Below, in pieces: positions 26,750-35,566 of a stretch of 64,000 nucleotides of DNA (position 1 is the stretch's first letter; every line of letters begins with the position of its first letter). Source of the DNA: Candidatus Nitrosotalea sinensis. GTDB lineage: Archaea; Thermoproteota; Nitrososphaeria; Nitrososphaerales; Nitrosopumilaceae. The notes beneath the pieces were generated by a model that worked only from the letters and a program-made list of their open reading frames with translations, was not told where the DNA came from and searched no databases. The stretch covers positions 62,001 through 126,000 of the forward strand of contig NZ_FRFC01000004.1 of NCBI RefSeq assembly GCF_900143675.1, written 5' to 3'. A program made the translations under genes and the position numbers.

Positions 26750-27059
26750 TTAATCGGTTTTGTTTTTTGGATTTTTTCTTACCAAGAAAAAGCCAATGAG
26801 AAACAGTGTTGCACTCAATGAAAAAGACGTAAGGTTGAGTATCAGATATCCAATTCCAAGAGGTATCGGAATGTACGCTGTGGGGGATACAGAATCCATG
26901 TATGTATGTATCACAAGCTGGAAATCGTTTTGGGATCTGGTCTGAAATAGAAGCTGACTGTCTAGTTATCACTCCTATTGCATATGGAGACAAGAGTAAT
27001 ACTAGTCCCAAAATTGACTTTCTGTCAAACTTGGGGATCTTTTTGAGTATTGATGCCAT
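26750..27059 (-). pseudogene. Small membrane protein gene with apparent frameshift
   Basis: The first 30 codons encode MASILKKIPKFDRK followed by a hydrophobic segment ILGLVLLLSPYAIGVI. In that frame the following residues are polar and look non-natural. One base further on (skipping about position 26966), the frame reads LDSQLLFQTRSQNDFQLVIH, then YIPIPLGIGYLILNLTSF and ATLFLIGFFLVRKNP, a convincing second and third membrane segment ending at TAA (26752-26750). A single inserted base, a sequencing error or programmed shifting could explain this. Confidence 0.5.
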
Positions 27060-27114
27060 GCACGATCATTTCCAATAATTGATAATGTTTCCATTATAAT
27101 GCATTTAGCTAACT

Positions 27115-27151
27115 ATGTTAACTAACATGGTTGCGTAATTCTTTATTAATC
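27115..27151 (+). promoter_or_regulatory. Palindrome and promoter upstream of the Ig-like surface gene
   Basis: ATGTTA-AC-TAACAT (27115-27128) is a perfect inverted repeat just upstream of a TTCTTTATTAATC TATA-like box (27139-27151). The box is centred about 26 nt before an ATG at 27173. The palindrome lies where an activator or BRE-competing factor would bind. Confidence 0.45.
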
Positions 27152-27172
27152 AAAAATGGTAAATCGGGCAAA

Positions 27173-27223
27173 ATGAACCAAGATATGCCAGTATCGCTGT
27201 TCATCACCGGTGAGCAACTGTGA
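27173..27223 (+). CDS. Short upstream reading frame (16 codons) before the surface gene
   Basis: ATG at 27173, at the transcription start predicted from the TATA box, to TGA at 27221-27223, which overlaps the GTG start codon of the surface protein at 27220. The overlap suggests translational coupling: ribosomes would load on the leaderless short frame and reinitiate. The peptide (MNQDMPVSLFITGEQL) has no recognisable bias. It could be chance. Confidence 0.35.
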   Translation: MNQDMPVSLFITGEQL

Positions 27224-28734
27224 AAAATAATCCGCGATCATACAAACTGTCACTCTTGATGGTTGGCATCTGCATTTCCCTGATTGCTAGCAGTTCCTCA
27301 TCGCAGGCAATGGCATATCTTGGAAATTCGGTTCAAATTGATTTTACTCAAAGCAATTCTACTAGCACAAGTACAACTCCTGACACTACTACTCTTTCAG
27401 TGAATGCAAATCCTACATCTGTCACGTCTGTATCGTCGATATCTTTGACATCTACCGTGTCAGATGTTTCCAATTCTGCTTCCACTCCTACTGGCTCTAT
27501 ATCTTGGAGTGATGGAGGAACTGGTGGCACGTTTAGTGCATCTTCATGTACGCTTTCTGCTGGTTCATGTGGTGTATCGTATACTCCATCTGCCAACTCG
27601 CCGTCTTCTGTAACAATCACTGCAAGCTATGGCGGTGACACTACGCACAAGACAAGCTCCGGTACTTCATCTCTATCGGTGAATCTGTTGAACTCTAGTA
27701 TAGTTTCTGTCTCACACAGTCCCACAACTGTTTCATCTGGAGGATCTGTTAATTTTACTGCTACAGTTACAAGCAGTTCTGGCTCTCAAACAGTTCCAAG
27801 CGGCTCGGTGTCATGGAGTGATGGAAATGCAGGTGGAACTTTTAACACGCAATCTTGCACATTATCATCGGGATCATGCACTGTATCATATACGCCGTCA
27901 CTAAATCCTCCAAATGTGACAACAATAACTGCAAGCTATGCCGGGGATAATTCGTACCAACCAAGTACGGGCTCTAATCAACTTTCTGCTAATGTCATAG
28001 ACTCTACTGTCACAACTATAACGCCAAACCCTGCTCAAGTTACTGGCGGAACTCTTGTTACATTTACTGCAACAATATCAGATTCTGCAAATCCTTCCAC
28101 AGTTGTCATCGGGCTTGTAAAATGGAGCGACAATGGGGCAGGAGGATCATTTAGTCCTGATGCTTGCATTGTGTCAAATAACCACTGTTCACTTGATTAC
28201 ACCCCGCCTACAAATCTTTCAGGCCAAATTACGATAACTGCGTCATACGTGGGAGACTCGACCCACTCTGGAAGTTCAGGCTCGTCATTGGTAACACCTG
28301 CACCACAATCTTCTCCAACTGCACCGTCTCAAACTAGTCCTCAATCCACACCAAACGCTGCAATCCAGTCAACACCACCGCCAGTTTCTCAACCATCAAC
28401 TCCTATGCCTTCTCCTATAGTACCTCAATCCCCACCAGTAACTGCACCAACGCAAACTTCGCCATCTTCTAGCTCCCATACATCATCTTCATCGACAACA
28501 ACTCCAACGCCAACTATGCCTACTCCATCAACTACATCTTCACCACCAACTTCACAACCCTCAACTCCACAACCTTCACAGACTCAAGTAAAGTCATCAC
28601 AACCTACTAGCCAACCTACATCTTCTGCCAAACCTTCACAAACTAGTAATCTTCAACAGCAAGCTGTACAAGAAATTGATAATGCAATAAAAAACGTCGT
28701 ATCTATACTGGAGTCATTGTTTAGCAAACTCTAG
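27220..28734 (+). CDS. Secreted protein with three Ig-like repeats and a Pro/Ser/Thr-rich tail
   Basis: A 504-residue protein with a signal peptide (LSLLMVGICISLIASSSSSQAMA). Three Ig-like repeats of about 90 residues follow, each with a pattern of NPTSV/SPTTV/NPAQV, WSDGGTGGTF-type turn, SCTLSAGSC-type Cys pair, YTPS and ITASYGGD. The last 170 residues are low-complexity Ser/Thr/Pro/Gln, likely a stalk, ending in a short helix. It is a probable adhesin or cell-envelope protein. There is no C-terminal membrane anchor. Confidence 0.8.
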   Translation: MKNNPRSYKLSLLMVGICISLIASSSSSQAMAYLGNSVQIDFTQSNSTSTSTTPDTTTLSVNANPTSVTSVSSISLTSTVSDVSNSASTPTGSISWSDGGTGGTFSASSCTLSAGSCGVSYTPSANSPSSVTITASYGGDTTHKTSSGTSSLSVNLLNSSIVSVSHSPTTVSSGGSVNFTATVTSSSGSQTVPSGSVSWSDGNAGGTFNTQSCTLSSGSCTVSYTPSLNPPNVTTITASYAGDNSYQPSTGSNQLSANVIDSTVTTITPNPAQVTGGTLVTFTATISDSANPSTVVIGLVKWSDNGAGGSFSPDACIVSNNHCSLDYTPPTNLSGQITITASYVGDSTHSGSSGSSLVTPAPQSSPTAPSQTSPQSTPNAAIQSTPPPVSQPSTPMPSPIVPQSPPVTAPTQTSPSSSSHTSSSSTTTPTPTMPTPSTTSSPPTSQPSTPQPSQTQVKSSQPTSQPTSSAKPSQTSNLQQQAVQEIDNAIKNVVSILESLFSKL

Positions 28735-28837
28735 ATCTTGTCATATTAGATCTAATGATGTGGAACAGTATTTTTTCATCCACGCATGACTTGGCATATA
28801 TGGTATAAATTATTGTACAATTTCTTGTTGGTATTAG

Positions 28838-29410
28838 ATGCTCAACAACTTTAGAGAAGGTCTAAAACCTGCCTTGCAAAATATTGGTAAAGTATTTGCT
28901 GCCACTGGACTTTCTGCAAACTTTTGGACTGGGATAGGACTAGGATTTGCATTTGCATCTGCTATTGTCTATGCACTCCACTTGGAATATTCATTTATCC
29001 TTGGAGGTGTCTTGTTGTTAGTATCTGGTTTCTTTGATATTGTTGATGGCCAAGTTGCAAGAATAACTGGCAAAACGTCAAAAAAAGGTGCATTTCTTGA
29101 TTCCGTGTTTGATAAAATTGCAGAGGTTGCAATATTTCTTGGAATACTGATTGGCGGATACTCTCAAGGATATCTTGTACTTTTGGCAATTGGGTTGTCG
29201 TTGCTTGTGAGTTATACTCGTGCAAGGGCTGAATCTCTTGGTGTCCAGCTGCAGGGAATTGGAATTGGAGAAAGAGCAGAGAGATTGTTGGTTATTGCAA
29301 TAATTGGAATGATTGGTTTTCTAAATTATGCAGTGATTATTGTGGCAATCATTGCTGGAATAACTTTTGTACAAAGAGTAATTGCTACTTCAAAGGGAAT
29401 AAAGGAATAA
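28838..29410 (+). CDS. CDP-alcohol phosphotransferase, archaetidylinositol-phosphate synthase type
   Basis: A 190-residue membrane enzyme with the family signature DIVDGQVARITGKTSKKGAFLDSVFDK (D-x2-D-G-x2-A-R-x8-G-x3-D-x3-D) and several hydrophobic helices. Enzymes of this kind transfer a phosphoalcohol onto CDP-archaeol. In archaea the inositol-1-phosphate type makes archaetidylinositol phosphate, which fits the ino1 gene at 1760. Archaetidylserine or glycerol variants are possible. A GGTATAAATT box at about 28801 lies 30 nt upstream. Confidence 0.82.
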   Translation: MLNNFREGLKPALQNIGKVFAATGLSANFWTGIGLGFAFASAIVYALHLEYSFILGGVLLLVSGFFDIVDGQVARITGKTSKKGAFLDSVFDKIAEVAIFLGILIGGYSQGYLVLLAIGLSLLVSYTRARAESLGVQLQGIGIGERAERLLVIAIIGMIGFLNYAVIIVAIIAGITFVQRVIATSKGIKE

Positions 29411-29439
29411 TATTTTTTTCAGATATATTTTCTGAGAAC

Positions 29440-29727
29440 CTATCTGAGTCTGCCTGTTTGTCGTCTTGAATCTGCAGATCTAATCTTTAGAATTCCAAAG
29501 TGAATTGCACATGAAATACAATACCACTTGAGTACTGTAGGTGCTGCAATGTATGCCCCTTGTGCTCTAAGTTCTTTTGCAAGTGTATGTTCTACAAGGT
29601 TTAATCTTGATGTTACCTTCTTTGCCTTGTCTCTTGGGACTGTTGCACCACAGTTTGTACACTGGATACGATCTGAAGAACCCTTTCCTCCCTTCTTACG
29701 TCCTCTACTTGCACGCTTTAGTGGCAT
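29440..29727 (-). CDS. rps26e: Ribosomal protein S26e
   Basis: A 95-residue small-subunit ribosomal protein of the archaeal-eukaryotic type. It has a basic N-terminus RASRGRKKGGKG, the zinc CxxC in IQCTNCGATVPRDKAKK, and KWYCISCAIHFGILKIRS. A CGTTATAAAGAGG box centred near 29752 predicts a leaderless mRNA from the ATG at 29727. S26e occurs in eukaryotes and some archaeal lineages including thaumarchaea. Confidence 0.94.
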   Translation of the reverse strand: MPLKRASRGRKKGGKGSSDRIQCTNCGATVPRDKAKKVTSRLNLVEHTLAKELRAQGAYIAAPTVLKWYCISCAIHFGILKIRSADSRRQTGRLR

Positions 29728-29909
29728 AAGTTATCTGTATAGAGCCTCTTTATAACGATATTTGACGGAGCCTTTTTGGCAATATTTGGACTGTATTTTG
29801 CAGAAAAATCTCAAAACGCAATGCTGCCTTGATATTGTAATATCCTTGAAACAGATCTGTACAAGATATCTGTCAAAATTTAAATTTCGTTTGTAATGTG
29901 GGGTAAAAT
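29728..29909. promoter_or_regulatory. Divergent intergenic region with two promoters
   Basis: It holds the S26e promoter near its left end and, at 29876-29888, AAATTTAAATTTCG centred about 26 nt before 29907, which would start a transcript at the zinc-finger gene. The central part shows nothing I recognise apart from a small palindrome, ACAGATCTGT. Confidence 0.4.
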
Positions 29910-30014
29910 ATGCGTGGTCTTTGCCATGTCTGTCTTTCCTCCAATGTGGAAATTGTAATTGACAAGGGCAGGATAATCTGCCGGTCTTGTCTGCAGAGCC
30001 AGAAAAAGAACTAA
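29910..30014 (+). CDS. 34-residue double-CxxC zinc protein
   Basis: ATG to TAA encodes RGLCHVCLSSNVEIVIDKG followed by RIICRSCLQSQKKN, a compact C-x2-C ... C-x2-C zinc knuckle resembling a rubredoxin-like or zinc-ribbon core. A TATA-like box is centred about 28 nt upstream. Its stop is 26 nt before the ATG of the PfkB gene, so the two are probably co-transcribed. The function is unknown. Confidence 0.65.
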   Translation: MRGLCHVCLSSNVEIVIDKGRIICRSCLQSQKKN

Positions 30015-30040
30015 ATGGAAAGGTTCTATCACCAAATCAA

Positions 30041-30916
30041 ATGAAGATTGCAATATTTTCACATTGTACTATTGATGAAATTTCCAGGGAAGGCAAGACG
30101 GTGGAGACTCCGGGTGGTCCGGCACTATACTGCGGATTGACTGCAAAGAACATGAAGTTTGAGGTTGACTTACACACAAAGATTGGAAGTGATTTTACAT
30201 TCAAGGAAGATCTTGAGAAAAAAGGAATATTCTTTCCGCAAAGTGCCATGTCTGAAAATCCAACTACCCGATTCATGTTAAATGTAATGGGAACAGAGCG
30301 TGAACTGTACCTCAAAACAAGATGTGATCAAATCCAATCCATCAAGTCTGATGCAGATGCTGCCATAGTGAGTCCCGTCTTTGACGAAATTGCCGAAGAG
30401 ACACTAGATGACATTAAAGAAAACTTTGATTTCACATTGCTTGACCCACAAGGATATCTCAGACGAACATCTGATGACAACAAAGTTTTCATGGACAAGA
30501 CTTTGCTTGACCTGTCCAAGATATCTGCAATCAAGACAGACCCGGATGAGGCATTTTATCTGACAGGATTGAAAGAAAAAGAGGCGATGCTTGCATTACA
30601 GAAAAAAGGAGTAAAACATGTCCTTTACACCAACAAGCAAAACATAACAATGCTTGTAAAAGACAGGATGTATCATCTTAAAATCCCGAACATGAAAATT
30701 GGAGATACAACTGGAGTTGGAGATATCTTTTGTGCTGCATTTGCATGTTCATACTTGAAAGAAAAAGACCCGATATGGGCCATTTGCTTTGCAGTAGGAG
30801 CGGCCCAAGCTGCACTTGAGATTCAAGCCACGGGCCTCTCCAAGATTCCTTCTGGCGGAGACACTGAGAGAAATGCCGCGTATTTGTATAATTTGATGCA
30901 GTTTTCAAGTGTCTAA
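30041..30916 (+). CDS. PfkB-family carbohydrate/nucleoside kinase
   Basis: About 291 residues with PGGPALYCGLTAKNM (substrate region) and the catalytic anion-hole motif GDTTGVGDIFCAAFAC near residue 225, a slight variant of DTxGAGD. The N-terminal MKIAIFSHCTIDEI is a normal PfkB start, so the ATG at 30041 is preferred over a TTG at 29987 that overlaps the upstream zinc-protein gene. The substrate is unknown; ribokinase, nucleoside kinase and inositol kinase are candidates. Confidence 0.85.
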   Translation: MKIAIFSHCTIDEISREGKTVETPGGPALYCGLTAKNMKFEVDLHTKIGSDFTFKEDLEKKGIFFPQSAMSENPTTRFMLNVMGTERELYLKTRCDQIQSIKSDADAAIVSPVFDEIAEETLDDIKENFDFTLLDPQGYLRRTSDDNKVFMDKTLLDLSKISAIKTDPDEAFYLTGLKEKEAMLALQKKGVKHVLYTNKQNITMLVKDRMYHLKIPNMKIGDTTGVGDIFCAAFACSYLKEKDPIWAICFAVGAAQAALEIQATGLSKIPSGGDTERNAAYLYNLMQFSSV

Positions 30917-30948
30917 ACTTTTATTGTGTTTGGGGACAATCTATCTCT

Positions 30949-31938
30949 GTGAAGGTTGCAATCTACAGCCAAGACCATGAGCACACTGTAAAATCAGTCA
31001 AGGCCTCACTTGAGAGTCATGGTATCGAGTCTGTGAATCTTGGAAAAAAGCCTCTTGGTAAGGACATTGAATATGTAATTGTCACAGGTGGAGACAGGGG
31101 TGTTAGAAAATACTTTCACCATTACAATTCTGCAGTTCCTGTGCTTGGAATAAATGAATTTGAGTCAAGTGGATTTTTGGCACAGACTGATTTGAAACAA
31201 TTTCCGATATATCTTAACAGACTAAAAAAAGGAGACTTTTCAATAGAGGCGTTGCCGCGAGTCGGCGTCAAAATTGATGGTAAGCAAATCTATCCAGCAC
31301 TAAACGATGTTGCAATATTTTCTTCAAAGAGCGCCATACTTGTAGAACATGTGTTACGGATTAATGGAGAAGAGTTGTGGCATGACAGCAGTGATGGCTT
31401 GATCATATCAACGCCTATTGGTTCTTCGGCATACTCCATGTCAGCAGGTGGTCCTACTATTTATCAAAACTCCAAAGTGTTTGGAATTGTATCAGTAAAT
31501 TCACTTGATATCACCCGTCGTCCACTCATAGTTCCTGAAGATGCATTTATTGAAATTGATGATATTTCATCAAGCCTTAGATGTGAAGTTGTGATTGATG
31601 GAAAAGACCGATTCAAGGTTGATAAGACTGTTGTCTGCACCAAGTTTCCGCAATCTGCAAATGTAATCAGAATGAAAAAAGACTCTACTACGGTTTCTGC
31701 ACTTGCAAAAAAAGTAAAACTTGCAGACGAGTTGCTAAACATGCCGCCCAGCTCCAAATTATTGCTCAAGACTCTAGAATACGAGGGCTCGCTGACACAA
31801 AAAGAACTGGCAGAAAAAACGATGCTACCTGACAGGACTGTCAGACTGGCATTGAGTCACTTGCTTGAAAAAGGCTATGTTAAACGCCGCGTCTCATTGC
31901 GTGACACTAGGCAGAGAATATACGAAATCCCAAAATAA
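30949..31938 (+). CDS. NAD-kinase-like domain fused to a winged-helix domain
   Basis: Residues 1-260 match NAD kinase: VTGGDRG at 46-51 (usual GGDG; here Arg at position 50), VPVLGINEFESSGFLA, ALNDVAIF, SDGLIISTPIGSSAYSMSAGGP and RPLIVPEDAFIEI. Residues about 262-329 form a winged helix: LLKTLEYEGSLTQKELAEKTMLPDRTVRLALSHLLEKGYVKRR. NAD kinase makes NADP; the DNA-binding domain suggests a regulator that senses NAD(P), or an enzyme with self-regulation. The start is GTG, 32 nt after the PfkB gene. Confidence 0.85.
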   Translation: MKVAIYSQDHEHTVKSVKASLESHGIESVNLGKKPLGKDIEYVIVTGGDRGVRKYFHHYNSAVPVLGINEFESSGFLAQTDLKQFPIYLNRLKKGDFSIEALPRVGVKIDGKQIYPALNDVAIFSSKSAILVEHVLRINGEELWHDSSDGLIISTPIGSSAYSMSAGGPTIYQNSKVFGIVSVNSLDITRRPLIVPEDAFIEIDDISSSLRCEVVIDGKDRFKVDKTVVCTKFPQSANVIRMKKDSTTVSALAKKVKLADELLNMPPSSKLLLKTLEYEGSLTQKELAEKTMLPDRTVRLALSHLLEKGYVKRRVSLRDTRQRIYEIPK

Positions 31939-31940
31939 AA

Positions 31941-33551
31941 TCAGGTTGCAGAAGCTCGAATAAATGCCTCAAAGGACTCTTCTGGGTATCCTGGTCTGCT
32001 GCTAAACTCTGGGTGGTATTGCACCCCGAGATAGAACTTGTGGGTTGGAATCTCCAATACTTCCATTCTCCTTTTGTTGTCGCTGTACCCTGAAAATCTC
32101 ATTCCCTTTGATGCAAACAAATCCAAGTATTTCTGGTTGAACTCAAATCGGTGTCTGTGCCTTTTGTGAATTGTGTTGGATTTGTACAACTTGAATGCAA
32201 GTGTGTTGTCTTCTATTGTGATTTCATGTGCACCAAGGCGCAATGAGCCTCCCTTATTTTCTATGGTCTTCTGTTCTGGCAAAAGATCAATTACCGGATT
32301 TTCTGTATCTGGCGCAACTTCTGTAGTGTTTGCATTTGTCAGTCCGCATACATGTCTTCCAAATGCTACTGCTGCAAGCTGAAATCCATAACATATTCCA
32401 AGATATGGTATGTTCTTTTCTCTTGCAAAGTTTGCGGTGCTGATTATTCCTTCTACTCCCCTGTCTCCAAAACCTCCTGGAACAATTATTCCGTTATATC
32501 CTGCAAGTTTGTTGACATCCTTGATTTCTTCAGAGTCAATCCAGTCAATTATTACATTTTTGCCAATCTTAGCGCCTGCATGTTTTAGTGCATGGTTGAC
32601 ACTAACATAGCTGTCTGCAAGTTTCACATATTTTCCAACCATTGCAATCTTTACTGGGTCTTTGGCATTTTGGAATGAATCAATAATTTTATTCCACTTG
32701 TCCCAGTTTGCTGAAGTGTTGACAAGGCCTACCTTTCCAAATTTTTTGAATATTACATCGATGATTCCTTGGTCATAGAGCATCTGTGGAACTAGTAGTA
32801 TGGATTCTGCATCATGGCATGAAAACACATCTCGCTCTGAGACGTTTGAAAATAATGAAATCTTTTTCCTTGCGGCAGTCTCAAGGGGTCTTGTACATCG
32901 AACTGCAAGAAGGTCTGGCTGGATACCTATTCTTCGAAGTTCTTGCACACTGTGCTGGGTTGGTTTTGTCTTTTGTTCTCCCACTACATCAAGTGACGGT
33001 GCAAGTGTCACATGGACAAAAATTACATTTTCTGGTCCCTCTTCTAGTCTCATTTGCCTGAGCGCCTCAAGAAACGGAAGGCTCTCAATATCGCCTACAG
33101 TTCCTCCACATTCTACTACAAGCATGTCTAGGTGTTCGTTTTTGACAATCTCTCTCATCCTGTCTTTTATCTTGTCTGTGACATGCGGAATTATTTGGAC
33201 ACAAGCTCCTAGGTACTCGCCGCGTCTTTCTGCTTCTATGACACTAGAGTAAATCTGGGCAGTTGTGATATTGTGGGTCTTGGGCATGTCTTGATTGAGA
33301 AATCTCTCATAGTTTCCAATGTCCATGTCGCACTCTCCACCGTCTTCTGTGACATAGACCTCACCATGGGCAATTGGATTCATGGTGCCCGCATCATAGT
33401 TCAGGTATGGATCAAATTTTACACATGATACTTTTTGATTAGATAACTGCAATAGTTTGGCAATCGATGATGATACAACACCCTTGCCAAGGCCAGACAT
33501 GACACCGCCTGTTACAAAAATGTACTTTGTAGATTCTGTCTGCATATCCAT
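31941..33551 (-). CDS. pyrG: CTP synthase
   Basis: Amination of UTP to CTP using glutamine. The 536 residues comprise an N-terminal synthetase domain (FVTGGVMSGLGKGVVSSSIAKLL, DPYLNYDAGTMNP, GECDMDIGNYERF) and a C-terminal class I glutamine amidotransferase (LGICYGFQLAAVAF with the nucleophilic Cys; GVQYHPEFSSRP with the His-Glu pair). It lies 25 nt downstream of trpA in the same direction and may be read through from the trp operon. Confidence 0.97.
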   Translation of the reverse strand: MDMQTESTKYIFVTGGVMSGLGKGVVSSSIAKLLQLSNQKVSCVKFDPYLNYDAGTMNPIAHGEVYVTEDGGECDMDIGNYERFLNQDMPKTHNITTAQIYSSVIEAERRGEYLGACVQIIPHVTDKIKDRMREIVKNEHLDMLVVECGGTVGDIESLPFLEALRQMRLEEGPENVIFVHVTLAPSLDVVGEQKTKPTQHSVQELRRIGIQPDLLAVRCTRPLETAARKKISLFSNVSERDVFSCHDAESILLVPQMLYDQGIIDVIFKKFGKVGLVNTSANWDKWNKIIDSFQNAKDPVKIAMVGKYVKLADSYVSVNHALKHAGAKIGKNVIIDWIDSEEIKDVNKLAGYNGIIVPGGFGDRGVEGIISTANFAREKNIPYLGICYGFQLAAVAFGRHVCGLTNANTTEVAPDTENPVIDLLPEQKTIENKGGSLRLGAHEITIEDNTLAFKLYKSNTIHKRHRHRFEFNQKYLDLFASKGMRFSGYSDNKRRMEVLEIPTHKFYLGVQYHPEFSSRPGYPEESFEAFIRASAT

Positions 33552-33576
33552 GATGTAATTGTGGTCTTTTTATTTC

Positions 33577-34383
33577 TTATTCTGGCAGTGTGGTCTTCTT
33601 TAGACTTGATGTAAAAGATCGAATCTTTTCCTCGATCTTGTTAGATGGCGTATTTTCAATCAATCTGAGAAACGCACTGCCTACAATTATTGCATCTGCA
33701 CCTGATGATATCATTAGCTTGGCCTGCTCTGGAGTGCTAACACCAAACCCTACGCCAAGCGGAATCTTTGATGCTAGAATCTTTTTTGCATTTTTGATTG
33801 CATGCGTTGTGTAACTTTGAAACTTTTGCTGGCCTCCTGTGGTGCCAAAGACTGAGACTAGATACAAAAATCCAGATGATGCGTTGCTGATTTTTTTTAT
33901 CCTGTCAGGCTCTGTATTTGGAGATATCAGAAATATTGTATCAACATCATTCTCTTTTGCGGCTTTTAGAAACTCTTGTGATTCTCCAATTGACATGTCT
34001 GGAAGTATCAATCCATCAATTCCTGCCTTTTTTACAGTTGAGATGAACTTGTCATATCCTTGCCTGTACAAAATATTGGTATATGTCATCAAGACAAGCG
34101 GGATGTCAGTTTCTTTGCGGATTTTTTTTACAAGTTCTAGAAATCTTGAGAAATTCATACCTTTTTGAAGTGATGTAAATCCTGCATGCTGGATTACTGG
34201 TCCGTCTGCAAGAGGGTCTGAAAATGGCATGCCTAGTTCTATGATGTCAGCTCCTCCCTTGACAAGGCCTCTTACTGCTGAGAGGGTGTCTTTCTCGGTT
34301 GGAAAGCCTGCCATTACATATGCTATCAGAGCCTTTTGGTTCTTTGACCTAAGTGCGTTAAACTTTGATTTTATTTTTGACAT
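33577..34383 (-). CDS. trpA: Tryptophan synthase alpha subunit
   Basis: Cleaves indole-3-glycerol phosphate to indole and glyceraldehyde-3-phosphate. The 268 residues show the catalytic Glu and Asp region [36 protein letters not shown], and the phosphate site [13 protein letters not shown] with IVGSAF. The start overlaps trpB by 26 nt. It is the last gene of the trpEGDCBA operon. Confidence 0.96.
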   Translation of the reverse strand: MSKIKSKFNALRSKNQKALIAYVMAGFPTEKDTLSAVRGLVKGGADIIELGMPFSDPLADGPVIQHAGFTSLQKGMNFSRFLELVKKIRKETDIPLVLMTYTNILYRQGYDKFISTVKKAGIDGLILPDMSIGESQEFLKAAKENDVDTIFLISPNTEPDRIKKISNASSGFLYLVSVFGTTGGQQKFQSYTTHAIKNAKKILASKIPLGVGFGVSTPEQAKLMISSGADAIIVGSAFLRLIENTPSNKIEEKIRSFTSSLKKTTLPE

Positions 34384-35566
34384 TTTTACTCAGATATCTC
34401 CCTACTTCTTCTACGTCCTTGTCTCCTCTACCGGACAGTGTTACTACAATGCTTTCACTTTTTGACATTTTTTGGGCTAGCTTTATGGCATATGCTACTG
34501 CATGCGATGATTCAAGGGCTGGTATGATTCCTTCATGTTTTGACAGCAAGAGAAATGCCTCTACTGCCTCTCTGTCATTTACTGCATCATATTTTACTCT
34601 CTTTGAATCCTTGAGGTACGAGTGCTCAGGTCCGACTCCTGGATAATCAAGTCCTGCCGATACGCTATGTGTCTCACTAATTTGTCCTTCCTTGTCTTGC
34701 AACAAGTATGTCAGCATGCCGTGCAAGACTCCTTTTGATCCTCCGACAAGTGTTGCAGAATGGTGTCCACTTTTTACTCCCATCCCTCCAGCTTCGACTC
34801 CGAACATCTTGGTATTCTCGTCAATTAATGGATAAAATGTTCCAATTGCATTAGAGCCGCCTCCAACACATGCAACTACAGAGTCTGGTGATTTTCTTCC
34901 CAGTTTTTTCATCTGTGTTTTTATTTCATCACCAATCACTGATTGAAAGTCTCTTACCATTACAGGATATGGATGTGGGCCTACTGCAGAGCCCAGCAAG
35001 TAATATGTTGTTTTTACATTTGTTATCCAGTCCCGGATTGCTTCGTTTATTGCGTCTTTTAGTGTCTGGGTCCCGTCTTTTACTGGATGGACCTTGGTTC
35101 CAAGAATATTCATTCTAAATACATTTAGCTTTTGTCTCTGGGTGTCCTTGTAGCCCATGTATACTTCACCTCCTAGTCCAAGTGCGGCGCATGCCATGGC
35201 AGTTGCAACACCATGTTGTCCTGCGCCTGTCTCTGCAATGATTCTTTTTTTCTTCATTCTTTTTGCAAGAAGTGCCTGTCCTAACGCGTTGTTGATTTTA
35301 TGTGCCCCTCCATGTAACAGGTCCTCTCTTTTCAGGTAGATCTTGGCCCCTCCTGCAAATTTGGTCAGGTTTTCTGCATAGTATAATGGAGTAGGTCTTC
35401 CGGCATACTGGGTAAGGTAATAGTGTAATTCTTTCTTAAAGTCAGGGTCATTTTTGTACTTGAGATAGGCCTGCTCTAGCTCTTCTACTGCTGGAACCAG
35501 GGTCTCTGGTATGTAACTTCCTCCAAACTCTCCAAATTTTCCATTCTTGGGATATTTTATTTTCAT
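34358..35566 (-). CDS. trpB: Tryptophan synthase beta subunit
   Basis: A PLP enzyme joining indole and serine. The 402 residues include [12 protein letters not shown], the PLP lysine in [24 protein letters not shown], and [12 protein letters not shown] for PLP phosphate. The length and GAHKINN form fit TrpB1, the partner of TrpA. The start overlaps the trpC stop in an ATGA arrangement (35566/35563). Confidence 0.97.
   Translation of the reverse strand: MKIKYPKNGKFGEFGGSYIPETLVPAVEELEQAYLKYKNDPDFKKELHYYLTQYAGRPTPLYYAENLTKFAGGAKIYLKREDLLHGGAHKINNALGQALLAKRMKKKRIIAETGAGQHGVATAMACAALGLGGEVYMGYKDTQRQKLNVFRMNILGTKVHPVKDGTQTLKDAINEAIRDWITNVKTTYYLLGSAVGPHPYPVMVRDFQSVIGDEIKTQMKKLGRKSPDSVVACVGGGSNAIGTFYPLIDENTKMFGVEAGGMGVKSGHHSATLVGGSKGVLHGMLTYLLQDKEGQISETHSVSAGLDYPGVGPEHSYLKDSKRVKYDAVNDREAVEAFLLLSKHEGIIPALESSHAVAYAIKLAQKMSKSESIVVTLSGRGDKDVEEVGRYLSKNVKNKIKV

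Noticed and set aside
26475-27059. A single 194-residue protein
   Set aside because: The central region is unlike real protein while another frame gives clear membrane segments; the C-terminal 70 residues stand alone as a zinc protein.
28290-28680. Tandem DNA repeat in the tail of the Ig-like protein
   Set aside because: The region is low-complexity Ser/Thr/Pro/Gln coding sequence without a fixed repeat unit.
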